Origin: Scytalidium lignicola
Lineage: Eukaryota; Ascomycota; Leotiomycetes
NCBI GenBank assembly: GCA_002812745.2
Contig: NCSJ02000032.1
Span: forward strand, 124,001-188,000
Reading direction: 5' to 3'
Length of the DNA: 64,000 nt
The notes under the pieces were generated by a model. It was given only the letters and a program-made list of their open reading frames with translations, searched no databases and was not told where the DNA came from. A program made the translations under genes and the position numbers. Position 1 is the first letter of the stretch. Each line of letters begins with the position of its first letter. Below are positions 23,901 to 36,145 of the stretch, in pieces.

Positions 23901-25457
23901 TCAAATCCTAAGGGGTCTTTCGATTCCTTCGGCACAACTGGTGCCGTAGCTATTGTATTCGGCGTTGGCGCACCCAAAGGTTTGAAAGGTTCTCCACAGA
24001 GAATTTTGCTCAGCATATCCAATAGTCTGTCTTGTATAGTTGGTTTAACAGGAGGAATGTAGAAAGCCATATCTACCAGTGCTTGTGTTAACTTTGGTGT
24101 TAACTCGCAAGCAAATATCGGATCTAGGAGTGCTTCCATGTATTTGCTTAAAGTCTGACCAACTGCAACCGCTAGACGACTTATGCAATCAAATACGGGA
24201 TCAACAGTGCCACTGCGTCTCCTAAGCATAGTCAGTTTTGCATGATCTAGGAAAGGACTAGGAGCAATTACGATTTGAGGCTTAAGCCCTCCCGCACATA
24301 TATTAGTACACCATCTAGATATGGTGCAATAGCGCTCTTTACCGCATTTGCAATGTTGCCAATCGCAAGGAATGCCTCGTTTCTATCTTTGTCCTTTTTG
24401 AGCATGCCTGAAAGGAAAACCATGAATTTGTGTAGATAGGATTGGGCGAATTCTGTTGGTGAATAATTTGCCAGCTCCGGAATCAAAGCTACTACTGTTT
24501 TCCGAATCTGTGGATCACGATGGTCCTTATGTCTGAAAACTATATCGCATACCTCCTGGTAATGATCATGCATAAACATGCCGCCCTGTTGAAGAAGCTC
24601 TTTGATTACCAGCAGTGAGCCATGAATATACTCAACGGAGCCTTGTCTAACACCCTGAACTGCTTCATCGTATATTTTTGCCTGCCATGTCTGACGCATA
24701 ACTTGATCTCGCTCTCGAATAATCTGAAAACAAGCACTTATAGCTTCCGCGGCCGTTACTCGAATCAGAAGGCGTTGATCTCGAAGCCCAACCCATATTT
24801 GATCAAATATAAGGCCAACAAACGCATACATCAGTGTCGGGGCGTTACGGCCAAGCTCTCTTAGAACGAGAACAGCGCTGTATCTCCTCTCCTCGACTCG
24901 ATCGGATTGGAGCCATTCTAGAGCCGTCTTCACTTCGCTTTCTACCAGCTCCGATATGAGCGACCCTCCGGGTCTGCAAAGTTTTCCTAATGCTACAGCT
25001 GCTGGTTGCATAGAACCTAGGTCTTTTCCTCGTAAGACAGTTCGTAATGATTGCGTAAAGCGAGTTGTCTTTACTGCCGTATCTACACCGTCAAAGTCAA
25101 TGAGGGCATCCAAGGCATGGATGCCTCCAAGCCTATCCGCCGGATCACTTCCATGATTGATAAGTTGAGTAACCTTGCTATTAACAGCATTGTAAAACTG
25201 TAAAAACTGCTCCTGGGGATAATCTAGGTGCGGTCAGTAGTGTTGGTAAACAGTAAGGTTCATTAACAGCATACCTCTCGCGGTAATTACCACGAGGTCC
25301 CTGAGTTCCACAGCCGCTCTTTTTCGTATTTCATCATTAGTCCTATTGTTATTCCAACGTTAGTAGCTTGTTCTGGGATTTTTTAGATGTCTGCCTACTT
25401 GTTGCGCAGGTCATTCACTATGCGATTGAGAGTATCAAGCGCCTGTGGCGACCCCAT
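17933..25457 (-). CDS. TOR: Target of rapamycin (TOR) serine/threonine kinase
   Basis: Five exons on the minus strand: 25457-25399, 25342-25275, 25223-24272, 24221-18413 and 18364-17933; 2440 codons with stop, 2439 aa, normal for TOR. The N-terminal half is HEAT repeats (from NDEIRKRAAVELRDLV on). A FAT region covers roughly residues 1250-1800. The FRB domain is near 1890-1990 with [20 protein letters not shown]; the Ser and Phe of EASRLYFG and the Trp of NQAWDLYYQVF, which contact FKBP12-rapamycin, are all present. The PI3K-like kinase core has GLGDRHPSNLMLD and HIDFGDCFEVA. The C-terminus is a perfect FATC (VDKLLIEATKLENLCQHYIG, ending WCSFW). TOR in TORC1/TORC2 couples nutrients to growth, acting at vacuole and plasma membrane. 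A 281-bp divergent promoter is shared with RTF2. A Pro/Arg/Ala-rich insert separates kinase and FATC. Confidence 0.97.
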
Positions 25458-25738
25458 TTTGAAAGATTGCTCTTGGTGAGCCGCAGCTTAATATGCGCAT
25501 GCCATGTTCATCTATAAAATAGAAGAACAGGGCTTTTTTGAGATGCGAAGGGTAAGTTAATTTATTTCGAAGGTCGCGTTGTTGAAGCTCCGAATCGACG
25601 ATCTTGTGACAACCCCCGGTGTGCACTAGCGTCATTTGATAACGGCTTATCCGTTGCCTCCAGAGCCTTTCGTATCCGCCTCCAACCTCTACTAGAGCAA
25701 ACAATAAATATCCAACAATTGCTTTGTGATCCTCTATA
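25458..25738. promoter_or_regulatory. Divergent promoter region TOR / RTF2
   Basis: 281 bp between the two start codons, the shortest divergent spacing in the window. It has to contain both promoters. No TATA box or defined factor site is evident. Confidence 0.6.
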
Positions 25739-26665
25739 ATGGGAAACGATGGAGGCAGCATCCCAACTCGGCGAGAGCTTGTCAAAGAGGCAGCTCGCAA
25801 TCCCAACTCCTCGGAGTTAAAAGCTACGAAAGTAGAGGCACAAACTCATGCCTGGACAGTTTGCCCTATATCGAATCGTCCCCTTGCTGCACCGATCGTC
25901 TCAGACAGCGCTGGAATATTATATAACAAAGACGCAATCATCGAATATCTCTTACCATCCGATGATCCTTCCGATTCTACAAAGGCAGAGAAGGAGGAAG
26001 TTCTACAGGGCCGGGTGACATGTCTACGAGATGTGGTAGAAGTCAAATTTACGCTTGAGAAAGAAGGAAAGGAAGAGAGGCGAATATGCCCAGTTACAAG
26101 CAAGGAGTTAGGTGCAAGCACAAAAGCAGTATATCTGGTACCTTGCGGTCATGCCTTCTCAGAGGTGGCAATTCGAGAGGTGGCGGATAATATCTGTGTA
26201 GTCTGCAATGAATCATACACTGATGAAAATGTCATTCCGATATTACCTCTGACAAAAGAAGGGATTGATAAGCTCACTGCCAGAGCTGCGAAGCTAAAAG
26301 CAGCTGGCCTTACTCATTCCTTAAAGGCGGCTCCAGGAACCAAGAAACGCAAGAAGGATAAGGAAGCCAAAGAGTCTAAAGCGAAAATTGCAAGCATCAT
26401 AGATACGGATAAAGAAAAGATCAATGGCAAGATTATTGAGAATAGTTTTAAACCAACCATTTCATCTGGAGGAATTAAGAATGCAGCAACTGCCTCCTTG
26501 ACAGCGAAAGTACTGGGCGAACAAGAGCAGAGAAACAAAAGACGCAAGCTAGCTCTAAACGATAATTTGAAAAGCTTGTTTTCCTCTGATACAGATAAAA
26601 CGGCTCGGAAAGGGAGTGACTTCATGACCAGGGGATACACTATTCCCGCCACAAAAAAGGACTAA
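25739..26665 (+). CDS. RTF2: Replication termination factor 2 (Rtf2) homolog
   Basis: Single exon, 308 aa. The N-terminus MGNDGGSIPTRRELVKEAAR and the following WTVCPISNRPLAAPIVSD are the Rtf2 signature. A second half-site with RRICPVTSKELG, VYLVPCGHAFSEVAI and ICVVCNESYTDENVIPILP gives the C2HC2-type RING-like zinc finger of the family; the first finger lacks some metal ligands, as is usual. The C-terminal 120 residues are basic (KKRKKDKEAKESK) and disordered. In fission yeast Rtf2 acts at replication fork barriers; in other eukaryotes it is linked to fork restart and splicing of some introns. The nucleus is the expected site. No intron needed. Confidence 0.93.
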   Translation: MGNDGGSIPTRRELVKEAARNPNSSELKATKVEAQTHAWTVCPISNRPLAAPIVSDSAGILYNKDAIIEYLLPSDDPSDSTKAEKEEVLQGRVTCLRDVVEVKFTLEKEGKEERRICPVTSKELGASTKAVYLVPCGHAFSEVAIREVADNICVVCNESYTDENVIPILPLTKEGIDKLTARAAKLKAAGLTHSLKAAPGTKKRKKDKEAKESKAKIASIIDTDKEKINGKIIENSFKPTISSGGIKNAATASLTAKVLGEQEQRNKRRKLALNDNLKSLFSSDTDKTARKGSDFMTRGYTIPATKKD

Positions 26666-27426
26666 AGGAGTTAAATTGACTCGGACATGAGTATGAAATA
26701 AAATAGTTAAAGGAGTTCTGGGCCGGCGGTTTTCTTGTTCCCAGTATGGCATAGGTTTGGCTATCTTTCACTACGTTTGGGAAGAGGGAATACCCTCTGT
26801 TTCTTGTTAAACAAAACATGCTAGATACCTAATTAGCCCATCATCGCTATAGATGTTTTATTCCACATCAAAAACCAATAGCAACATCTTAGGGCTCCCC
26901 TAGTTCAGACACATATTGATGCTCTATGTATACTGACATCAACAAAGCTTTGACGGGGTGGGTTTATATAGATTTGAAAATTATTAAATATTTTTAGTCA
27001 TGGATTTAAAAAATCGTCTTACTGGAGCATGCTAGACCAAACGTGCTATCTCAGGTTTACTTCAAATTTAGCCACGATCATTGCACGATCTCAAAACCAA
27101 AGCAAAATAGAAATCAATGTGAATGCGATTTTTACTACCTAGGTATCCATGCCGCCATTATCATGATCTTATAAAACCACCATGCACTTTTATGTAACTA
27201 TAGTTTCTACCATAAGGACGGAAAACAAGGAGTATCGTATCTTCATCTTCATGCCCTCATGAATAGAACCACAAGGGAGGGAACCATAGAAGCCATCTCA
27301 ATATGGAGAAGGCATAACCCGAAAGGAAGAGACCCAGCCAAATATAAACACCAATGCACCTGTAATAATCACGCTATAATCCGTCCCATGAATTTTTTTT
27401 CCCCTGAAGCCCTGAATATAACAACC
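26666..27426. other. Convergent 3' intergenic region
   Basis: 761 bp between the stop codons of RTF2 and the BTB-like gene. AT-rich, no feature beyond probable 3' UTRs. Confidence 0.6.
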
Positions 27427-29816
27427 CTAGTTGCCATTTTCCGGAAGAGTGAAGTCGACCCAAGTCCTAGTCAAGGTTGGGGTGTCGGCATTGCCATTAA
27501 TATGAGCAATTCCTTCTTTCCAGCCAACAACCTCCCACTTCTTCCCATTAGCAGTGCGCTCAGCATTGGAAATGTGAGCCATGGAGCGGATTTTAATGCG
27601 ACGACGCTCACGCTCCTCGACAACCGCATGCATGACCTTTTTCCTAAGGGAAGTAGTTGCCCATCCATCAACATTGCCAAAGCGTGCTGATTCCAACACA
27701 TATTTCAGGAGATAGAATGGTAGGTTGATCAAGACACTAGACAAAGTTGTAACGATGGAATTTGCAGTAATGGATCTGATACCTTCTTCCGTAGAATGGT
27801 CTCCAAACCTGATGAAGCTGAGACGGGGGTCGGATGGAGTTTGGCGATCAAGTGTAGAAACTGGTAGTCTACGGTAGCTAACTGATTCACCGGCAGTTAC
27901 ATCCAGCTCAAAGCTTGGTGGGAAAGCTCTGATGGTGAAATTCAGAGCACTGTGAATGAGCATGTTGACTGCAGGGCCGTAGGTGCTAGGACATACAGCA
28001 TCGGGGTTCTGGTTGGTTTGTGGTATAGTCCATTGTGGATCAAGTCCACCATCAAGAGCAAAGTCAAGGGCCTTCTCAACCGTAAGCCAGTTCATAAGAT
28101 TACTAGCAATCTCAACACCTCGGTAGATAACTGGGGGGATTTCGAGTATCTTGCCCGCCGCAGAATATCCAAGAGCAAGATCGAAGCGATCAGCAGGGGT
28201 ACCTGGCATCGGTGATCCTCCTGACTGAGTAGTTGTGGTGGAGTTAGAGTTCGGCAGTGCACCAATATCAAGTAGTGGAAGACCATACAGACGTTGAACA
28301 GCCATCCAAAATGCATCAGATCGCAAGAAGCGATCATCAGATTCAATGAGAATTTGTCGGACCAAATGGCCATCACTGTTGCTCTCTCTAGCTTGTGCTG
28401 TCATGATAGACTTAATCGTTGGGCTTCGAGCAAGCATCAGGTTATGACCAGGAATGCGGACAGGAGGAGCACGATCATCGGAATATCGAAGTTCTAGAGT
28501 GTAATCCGCGAATGTAGGATCTGCAAACTGACTTTGTATGTAGTTTACAAGACCATCAAAGTTTTCAGCACTATGTGGCATAGGAGGCTGGCCCATGGGA
28601 TATTGACCATAGTGTCCTTGTCCAGGCGCGACAGGCTGAGATCCTGCACGAGCTTTTGGTCGAGGCTGCTGATATAGACGGACCTCGTCAATATGGCCAT
28701 TGTTTCCGTTAGAAATAACAGCAGTAGGGTATTGGCTATAAAAGGCTGGTCCGCTAGTCTCAGGTTCATTTCCGACTGAAGATTGAGATCCATGAAAGCT
28801 GTGAGGGGTCAAGGGGTCATACGGCTGAAAGCGTTGATTTTCAATGCCAAAAGGAGTACCAGAAGGTGAATATCCTTCGGCCGCAAACGATACCATCTGT
28901 CGACGAGCATGATTATCATTTACGAAGTTGTCTTGACGAGGATAGTAACCAACAGCTGGAGGACCCATTGGCATTGAGCCATTTGACATCTGGTGTTGAT
29001 GGCCACCGTGGGAGGGATGCGGACCATGAGAACGACCATTCTCAACAGGGTTCGGATGTGGATATGGCATGTACGGCGGTTGGATTCCACCAGACGGAGG
29101 TGGCACAGGTGAAGAGTTATTGGATTCGGAATGTCCACCAAATACAAGGCTGCCATTGCTGGGATGAGTATGATGCATAGTATGCTGGTTGTTGAGAGAA
29201 TGGTTATGGGAAGGGAGCTGGACGGAATCAGACTCCACACGAACCTCCATGGTTTTTGGTTGGCCTTGACCAGCAGGATAGAATGGGGGAGGCATATGAT
29301 AAGTCGGTCGAGAAGCTGAAGAGGTGCCCTCAGATGGAGCTGAGCGCGCAGTTGCGTAGCTTTGGATCGTACCTAACTCGAGCAGTTAGTTATATACTAA
29401 CCCAGATAGAGAAAGCAGGTATATAAATAAAACTCACCTTCAGTCGAAGCTTCCGTTTGATTCTCAGCCTTGTCAATATATTCACTGGAGATTTCTTCTG
29501 TCTTGGTTCTTGCTGCTGTTGCAGGAGAAGTTTTCAGGACAGCGTGATCTGATTTTTCAGTTGTATGGTTGTTAACAGATCCGTTTGCAACCACGGCAGT
29601 GGCACACGAGGCTGAAGAAGGTGGTGATGCGCTCGAATCTTGGGCCTCACTTTTGGACATCGCCACCGGCGGCTCTTCAGTCTTTTTCAGAGAAGGACCT
29701 CGTTGCTTGCGTTTCTGAATGAATGGAAGGGGTATCGCTGGGACGACCGGCTTTGAAACCGTTGGTCTGGTGCGATTGCCCTGAAGGGCTTTCGCCGAGC
29801 TTTGGGCTGGTGACAT
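27427..29816 (-). CDS. BTB/POZ-like domain protein with Pro/Asn/His-rich N-terminus
   Basis: Two exons on the minus strand, 29816-29438 and 29372-27427, 65-bp intron, 774 aa. Exon 1 codes a disordered Ser/Thr/Lys-rich segment; exon 2 continues with a Pro/His/Asn/Gly-rich tract to about residue 390. From about 397 the sequence becomes globular: FDGLVNYIQSQFADPTFADY followed by TLELRYSDDRAPPVRIPGHN and LMLARSPTIKSIM, which looks like a divergent BTB/POZ fold (the RIPGHNLMLARSP part matches the common xxHxxVLxARS pattern). The remaining 250 residues are predicted helical with no motif I know. BTB proteins often bring substrates to Cul3 or form dimers, but no Kelch or MATH partner domain is present. 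Role unknown. Confidence 0.8.
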
Positions 29817-32800
29817 CTTGAACTTTTATTCCACAGCCTGATCTAAACTTAACCTGTGTCCTCTGATGGACGTCCCCAAGACTCAACTATGACCATGAAA
29901 CTGGTCATGTAGCATCTGGGGAGTCTTTCGTTGTTGGAATTACCCGTAGTAAGATAATGGGGTGAAATCAAACAATGTGATAGCTTTGACATCAATCTAC
30001 TGTAGGTAGCTCCGATCGTCACCCCGCAGAAATTGTAGCCGATCGGCTAATTTTCTAACAACGGCATAGCGTGACAGCCGCCTCCATCTCAGCCTCTTGC
30101 TTGAGTTTGACAGCATCTTCTATTGACAGTATTTAGGGGACATGATCCGTCTAGACATTAGAAGAAGGTCAGACAGTCTCTTCACATGTGTTAACTATTA
30201 AATGCCATCATCAGCTTATGTTTAGCCCGAAGCCCAGCCTGTAATTTCTTTGTTCATCATGAGCTCCGTGCCTGATATCTAGTAGGCCCCTGCGTCTAAC
30301 TTTGCTTTCAACCTGGTCTTAGATATCCTATTATATGCAAATATGCAATTCGTTAATCTTTCTTCATCTAATATGTAAATTATTTCCAGGATCTTTTGAT
30401 TTTACGCCACAAATCATTGCGGTTCTAGACATGTTCCACGATATTCTCTTTCAAAGCTATGTAAAGCCATCGATGGTTTATATCGATAGCTTCACTGTGC
30501 AAACCGGCACTGAGTATAAGTCTATACCGTTTCCACAGGGCAAATAACTGCAAAGTTTTGGTAACAGCAAATTGATATTCATATCATCGAATACAATCTC
30601 AGACTAGCGGAGTTGTGGTAGCGAAACATCATAACACTATCCTTTCCTTGTCCTAGCTGTAGGACCTCGATATTCATTTTCCGCTGAACACTCCTTCGGA
30701 AATTTCACTATAGAAGTGATCCCTAATTTCCTAATATAAATAACATTAAACAATCTAGGAGTAGTGGATTCATATCTTTCATGCCCTCCTAAGCTACTTA
30801 TTCTTCACCTACAAATAAAGAAAGTCAAAGATTAGATATATTTGCTTAGAACAATCTTAGCTTTTTATGTAAAATTTGCCAACTTCAATTATAGCCGTCC
30901 TAGATTAGTACCTCTGAAATTTAAATTTATATACCACTTCATAGTTAAGAGACTATAATTTGTTGCCGAGGGTACAGAATAGATTTGCTGTACTCCCGCG
31001 GAAATTTGCAATAGTTTCTCGTCTTAAAGTTAACACACTACTCTATGAGTTTGATATCGCTAAAGCGAGTCTTACAGAGACACCATCAAACTATAATCGC
31101 CCGTAGTGATTTCTACGTAGAATTTGGATACGAGAGAATAATTCTAGTCCAACGACACATGAAGTATGTTCTTAATGGGGCAGGTTGGGCTCTTCAATGA
31201 GCATCACCGTGGGATTGCGGGCGTGGGACTGGGACTGGGACTCGACAAACAGATATTCATCATCGATCCCTTTCAAATCCCCCTCTATACGTATTAACCC
31301 TCGGTAAATTCATCAGATGATATTGAACTGGTATTTTTGGGAACTAGGCCCCCGTAAAACATTTTCTAGAAATAGTGTACAGAATTCTATAACCACGGGA
31401 CAATTGCGCACCTTTACTCCACATTTGAATAATATCTTTGTAAAGCCAAAATCTAGATTCCGATGTTATTAATAGTAGTAACGTTGACTTTATCAGCCCT
31501 GCGATGTCATTTCTATAGCATGGTCCTTCATATCGCAGCCGCGTTACAAAAGTCTGACTAACTGTTAGAGCAACAACACACAATATTGTATCTCCGGATT
31601 CCGAATGGTCTTCCTAACCAATGAATCAGACTTAGCTATCCCAGCCTTTTTAATTGCACACACCAAATCCCATTTGCAAAAATGAAAATTAGAATGGAAG
31701 CCCTGGCGTAGGGCTTCGGAATAGATTTCTCCCGCACCCCCTTCAAATCAAAGACCTGCATGAGGGGATATCAGACGAATGAGACACAAGGATACTAATA
31801 TGGAAATTGCTCAATCTCGGCATAAAGCGACCTTAATGGGCACAGGTATGTATCTCAAGTTTTCTCGTGTCTCTACTGTATACTGTAATTATGCCCATCC
31901 AAGGAGAAGCAATGATTAGTTATGTTCATCATACCCAGATCGTTTCACAAATGAGTATCATAATCAGATTGCCAAAACCAGAAAATGGTATTAAAGCTTT
32001 CGACGTCTGGAGAGTGAGTTCGTACTGATGACTGTGTTCTCGACCCAAACTCCCCTGGCACTTCCCATATTACCACCTCGTTTAATGGTCAATCTAATCA
32101 CAAACGCGTTCATCTCAAACGGATCATCATCTAGGTACTTGTACCGGTACTTCTTGTACTTATTTTCGTACTCTTGTATGTATCCTTCCCCGCAAGAGGC
32201 GGCAAGTCAATGCTTTCTTGACTAGTAATCTTACCGGATGCAAACTGCCACCCACCATCACCTTGTTTACACGCCACTGCGGGGGAAAAAGCGCGTCATC
32301 TTCGCGTTTTTTGGGCTCTAGATACACGGGACAGATTGTGGTTATCAATATCCGATTAAAATACGAAGGGAAAATTTTCTTGGTTTTTTGTGAAAAGTTA
32401 GCGGGCGCCATCAAGAAAGCCTGCATATTGGCTTTGTGGTGATGCGATTGGCGAAGGTTAGCTTCCTCCTGCATGTATTCGATAATTAACGGGCAAGAGA
32501 TGCGTCAATTTAAATTATGCAGCTTCTCCTTTGGAAAAAAATAGATTGATTCCGTGGTTCGATTTCCTAAAATATCGCATTTTGTTTTTGTTTTATGTTT
32601 CGAGGATGATTGTCAATTGTCGGGCGTGGGCCGGCCTCTAGAGCAATCTTTTTCAATCTTAGGGCTGAGAAAGAAAAACGAAGTAGCGCTCCGCTTGTTT
32701 TGATTAACACCAGGGTTCTTGGTTTAAACAGGGTTGTTGTTTGCTTGAGATGGGATCAAAGGAAGGTTTTTTAGACGGATATACGGATGGAGAGGTACTT

Positions 32801-35800
32801 TCGAAGGTTCTGGGCTTGCATCCGGATCCGATCCGCGACTGAATGGGGAAAATATCCACTCACTAGCGGGCTTCGAAGAGCTCGATCGTTTGGAGTACAC
32901 CAGCCGTTGTTACAGATTGACTTTACGGGAGATTGAAGTTGCCTGGAAGTAGGTAGATATGACGATAGTGGCTATGATTCGAGACAGTTTGTAGCTACAC
33001 AGGATACCAAACGGCAAGAAATCTGGGTTGTGAACGCCGTGGCTGGAATCACGGTATTTTGAAGTAAATCGTGTTGCTCTGTCGGGGATCTACTCCGTTC
33101 TAAGTGCTTATGTGATGTAGATTATCATTTTACTGCTCATCAACCTTGCAAAGTTACAATATCGATCTTGATACCAACGGAAGGTAGGCATTGTACTGTA
33201 TTTTGAAGTATCAAAGTGCAGAGCGGCAATTCCGTGCGATCTTCACTCGGCTCCAACCTGTCAATCCGGTGTTCATGAGTCTAGCCAGACGTGCCAGATT
33301 GCCGGATCTCAAGAAAGTCATGGCCTGACATATCATAAGCAGATTAAATCGTAACTTAGACATCAATCCTTGTAAGATGATGACCTAAGAGATCGGCGGG
33401 AGGCTTACAAAAAAATCAGATTTGTGTGAGCAGTTTCTCCGGTTGCGGAAGAAATCTTGAGTACGTCCGTAATAAGCTTCCAGTGGCTGTTTGAAATTCA
33501 GCTTGTGAATAATTACAACTCATTCTAACAAGGCTTGTTCTAAAGCCCTCTGGCGGACCTGGTGACCAGCCTGACTTCCCACGACCTACGGTGCAGCGCC
33601 GCCATGCGCCGGTACTCTAACCCCTGAGAAGGTTGCGAATGGTCAAATCGATATTTTTTCTCATCCCGGTCAGAATGTGGGTCTTCTATTGGATGGAGTC
33701 TGCATAGGAAAGCGGATTCAGGTACCACGCTGATTTTATTGGCCGCGGTAAACATTTGTCGGCCCGCGTGTCTGGGTGACAGCATGGACCAGGGTCAATA
33801 AGATCCTTGTGTTCCACGCTTCGGCGCCAAGGGGCAGGTTGGTGCTTCGAGTTAAAATTTGAGATAGGAGATGTTACCCCCTTTTCTAGAAGGTCGTTTC
33901 AGCGTGAGAAAATTTCCTTTCCTCAATGTCTACTAAATTGATGAGTAGAGTGCGTGTGGAATCCGACTTGTGGGGTTCTTTTGAACACGATTACGTGTAG
34001 ATAATGAGACAATACAAGACGGTCGCTTGAGAGTGAATCAAACATAACAAATAAGCCTTTCCTTATTCAGGATGCGCTACTGCATCCTGGAAAACCAGGG
34101 TTAGAGCTGGTAACGAACGGTTGAAGCCGTAGTAAATTGATTAAGACAAACACCTTTTGATCTGAAAATCTTAGGGAAAAGGAAGAATTTATGAGAAAAA
34201 GGACTTGGCAGCAGCGTTTGTTCGAGAGAGTGCATCGTCTCTGGATTGGAGGCGGGGTGCGCTCGTGTGTTGATGCTGTGTAATCCTGAGACAAGCAGAC
34301 AACCAATTGTTTGCACAGAGTAGTCCTGCACAAACTTAATCGGCAAAGCATTGTTTGGCCATTAACATCAATGCCCATCCTCGACATACTGTTGGGTGTG
34401 GGGTTAACGCTTCTCCCCAAGTTTAGAATATTTGATGGCCTTTCGCTATAGGGAGTAGAGTATTGCCTTGTCTTTTAATAGGGGGGTTGATGCGGTGTTA
34501 TGACCTGAACTGAGCCAACTCGAAACAGGGGCCGCCAATCTCTCGAATCTGCGCATTACTTTTTTGCCATCTCCAGAGTCTTGACAACCAGTCGATGGCA
34601 TATGGAAACTGCAAGACACAGACAGGTATCCTAGTGCTGCAGTGTAAAGGCACCGCTGTGCGACGCAGCCAGCAGCAGCAGCAGCAGCAGCAGCATTTAA
34701 AAAAAGCATCTAGGTTACCGGAAACTACTGCAGGTGACAAGTAGCAGCAAAAGAGCATATGAAATCATGTCCCGAGGCACAGGCTATCCGACCGCAAACT
34801 ACAACCCCGAGCGCCCACCTCCTGAGTGAGATCTCATGCTGTCCAACAACGCGNAAAAAAAAGAAAGCAATAAAAAATACCATGGTACCATGCTGTAATT
34901 GTAGAGAAAGGGAGGGAGGGTCACGCAATGGCCAACCCTTTCGTGAGCAGTTCCGCCCAACAAGAATTGGGAGCGCCGTGATCTCATTGGAGAGCAGCAG
35001 CTTAATTAATTAACGTGCTGCAATACCACAGTAAAAAAAGGACTGCCGCTGCACCCCTGCCCTTGCCGCCAGACCTCCTTCATCCGCCACGCTCAGGCAC
35101 CGCAGCAAAAGTGCCTGAGCCCAAACTCCGGTCTGCTGCAGGGCCATCTGTCACTCGTCACCCCCAGAGATCCATGTCCGCCGCGGGCCTCCCTCCACCT
35201 TACCTACCAGAGTAGTGAAGGGCAGACTCACGGCATTCTGCACATCTCTTTTCTCTCCTTCCCTCACATATCCCATTCCCGCCCAAATCACCTTCGACTC
35301 GACCATCCCGACGAAGAAGACAAGTCATTGCGGTTGAAAGAGGGTGGATTCCAGGTGGAATTCGGGTGCATCAACTAACCACACGCTCGTTCTTCTCAAT
35401 GCGGTCTGTCGATCATTGAATGCCTTGGTCCAGAGAAATCCCGTGCTGGTTCTCCTGCGCTCTCACTAGGACAGGTGCTGCCAAAACCGCTGGTCTTTCC
35501 AACTCTCGTTGCAGCTCTACCTGGACGCGTAATTTATTCAAAGACAGCACTTTGGAAAGCTTGAATATCAGTCAAGGTCAGTCGAGCGAGTTCTTCTTTT
35601 CTTACGCATGTTGTCGGGCAGGGAATATGGACTCGGGAATATACTCGACCCCGGGCACCTTCAATGCGGACATGCCGTGTAAAGGCCCAACAACCATAAC
35701 CAAGTCTACCGGGTCGGCATGAGGAACTCGAGACTAGAAGCGTTATGCCGCGTTTCTGAGGTGTTCCTGCCATCCATCTGCCAAGTATTACCATGGATGG

Positions 35801-36145
35801 TTTTTGAATAGATTCCTGCACATACTAAACCCCACAACTATCCTTTGGACCTGGATATCATCTTTATTTCTACTCCTACTCGAATTTAAGCTAATATATA
35901 TTATTTAATTTAATAGTCTAGTGATCCACACTCTTTTCAAGCTAAGCACGTTCTTTTGTTTTATGGACAATTAATAATCGATAATCGCACTCTCGATAAT
36001 CTCGCTGCACATCACTACAACGATTCAATCCAATTGAAAACCCTACCTACTCATAAACTCCACTGTGTGGAGGATACTGAGAAGAGCTGGGGGAAGATCC
36101 GATATATAACCTGTGAGCACGATCTAGCGCGCTCAGACAATCAAA
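29817..36145. other. 6.3-kb region without recognisable gene
   Basis: The largest gene-free block in the window, between two genes transcribed away from each other. The longest open frame is about 117 codons (minus strand near 34067-34420) and none resembles a protein family. It contains a (CAG)8 tract at 34670-34696, an N at 34854, and C/T-rich DNA around 35230-35300 that could be a leader or promoter of the gene at 36146. Several short upstream ORFs (for example 35420-35722) would lie in that leader if it is long. I see no transposon remnants, inverted repeats or tRNA. Confidence 0.6.
34670..34696. repeat. (CAG)8 trinucleotide tract
   Basis: Eight uninterrupted CAG units plus a partial ninth, immediately followed by TTTAAAAAAAG. 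It is not in a recognisable coding frame. Confidence 0.85.

Noticed and set aside
32548..32565. GGTTCGATTTCC resembling a tRNA B box
   Set aside because: One extra base compared with the consensus and no A box or cloverleaf in the neighbourhood.
34067..34420. 117-codon minus-strand ORF in the 6.3-kb gene-free block
   Set aside because: Composition is unlike neighbouring proteins, overlaps other random ORFs, no domain or signal peptide.
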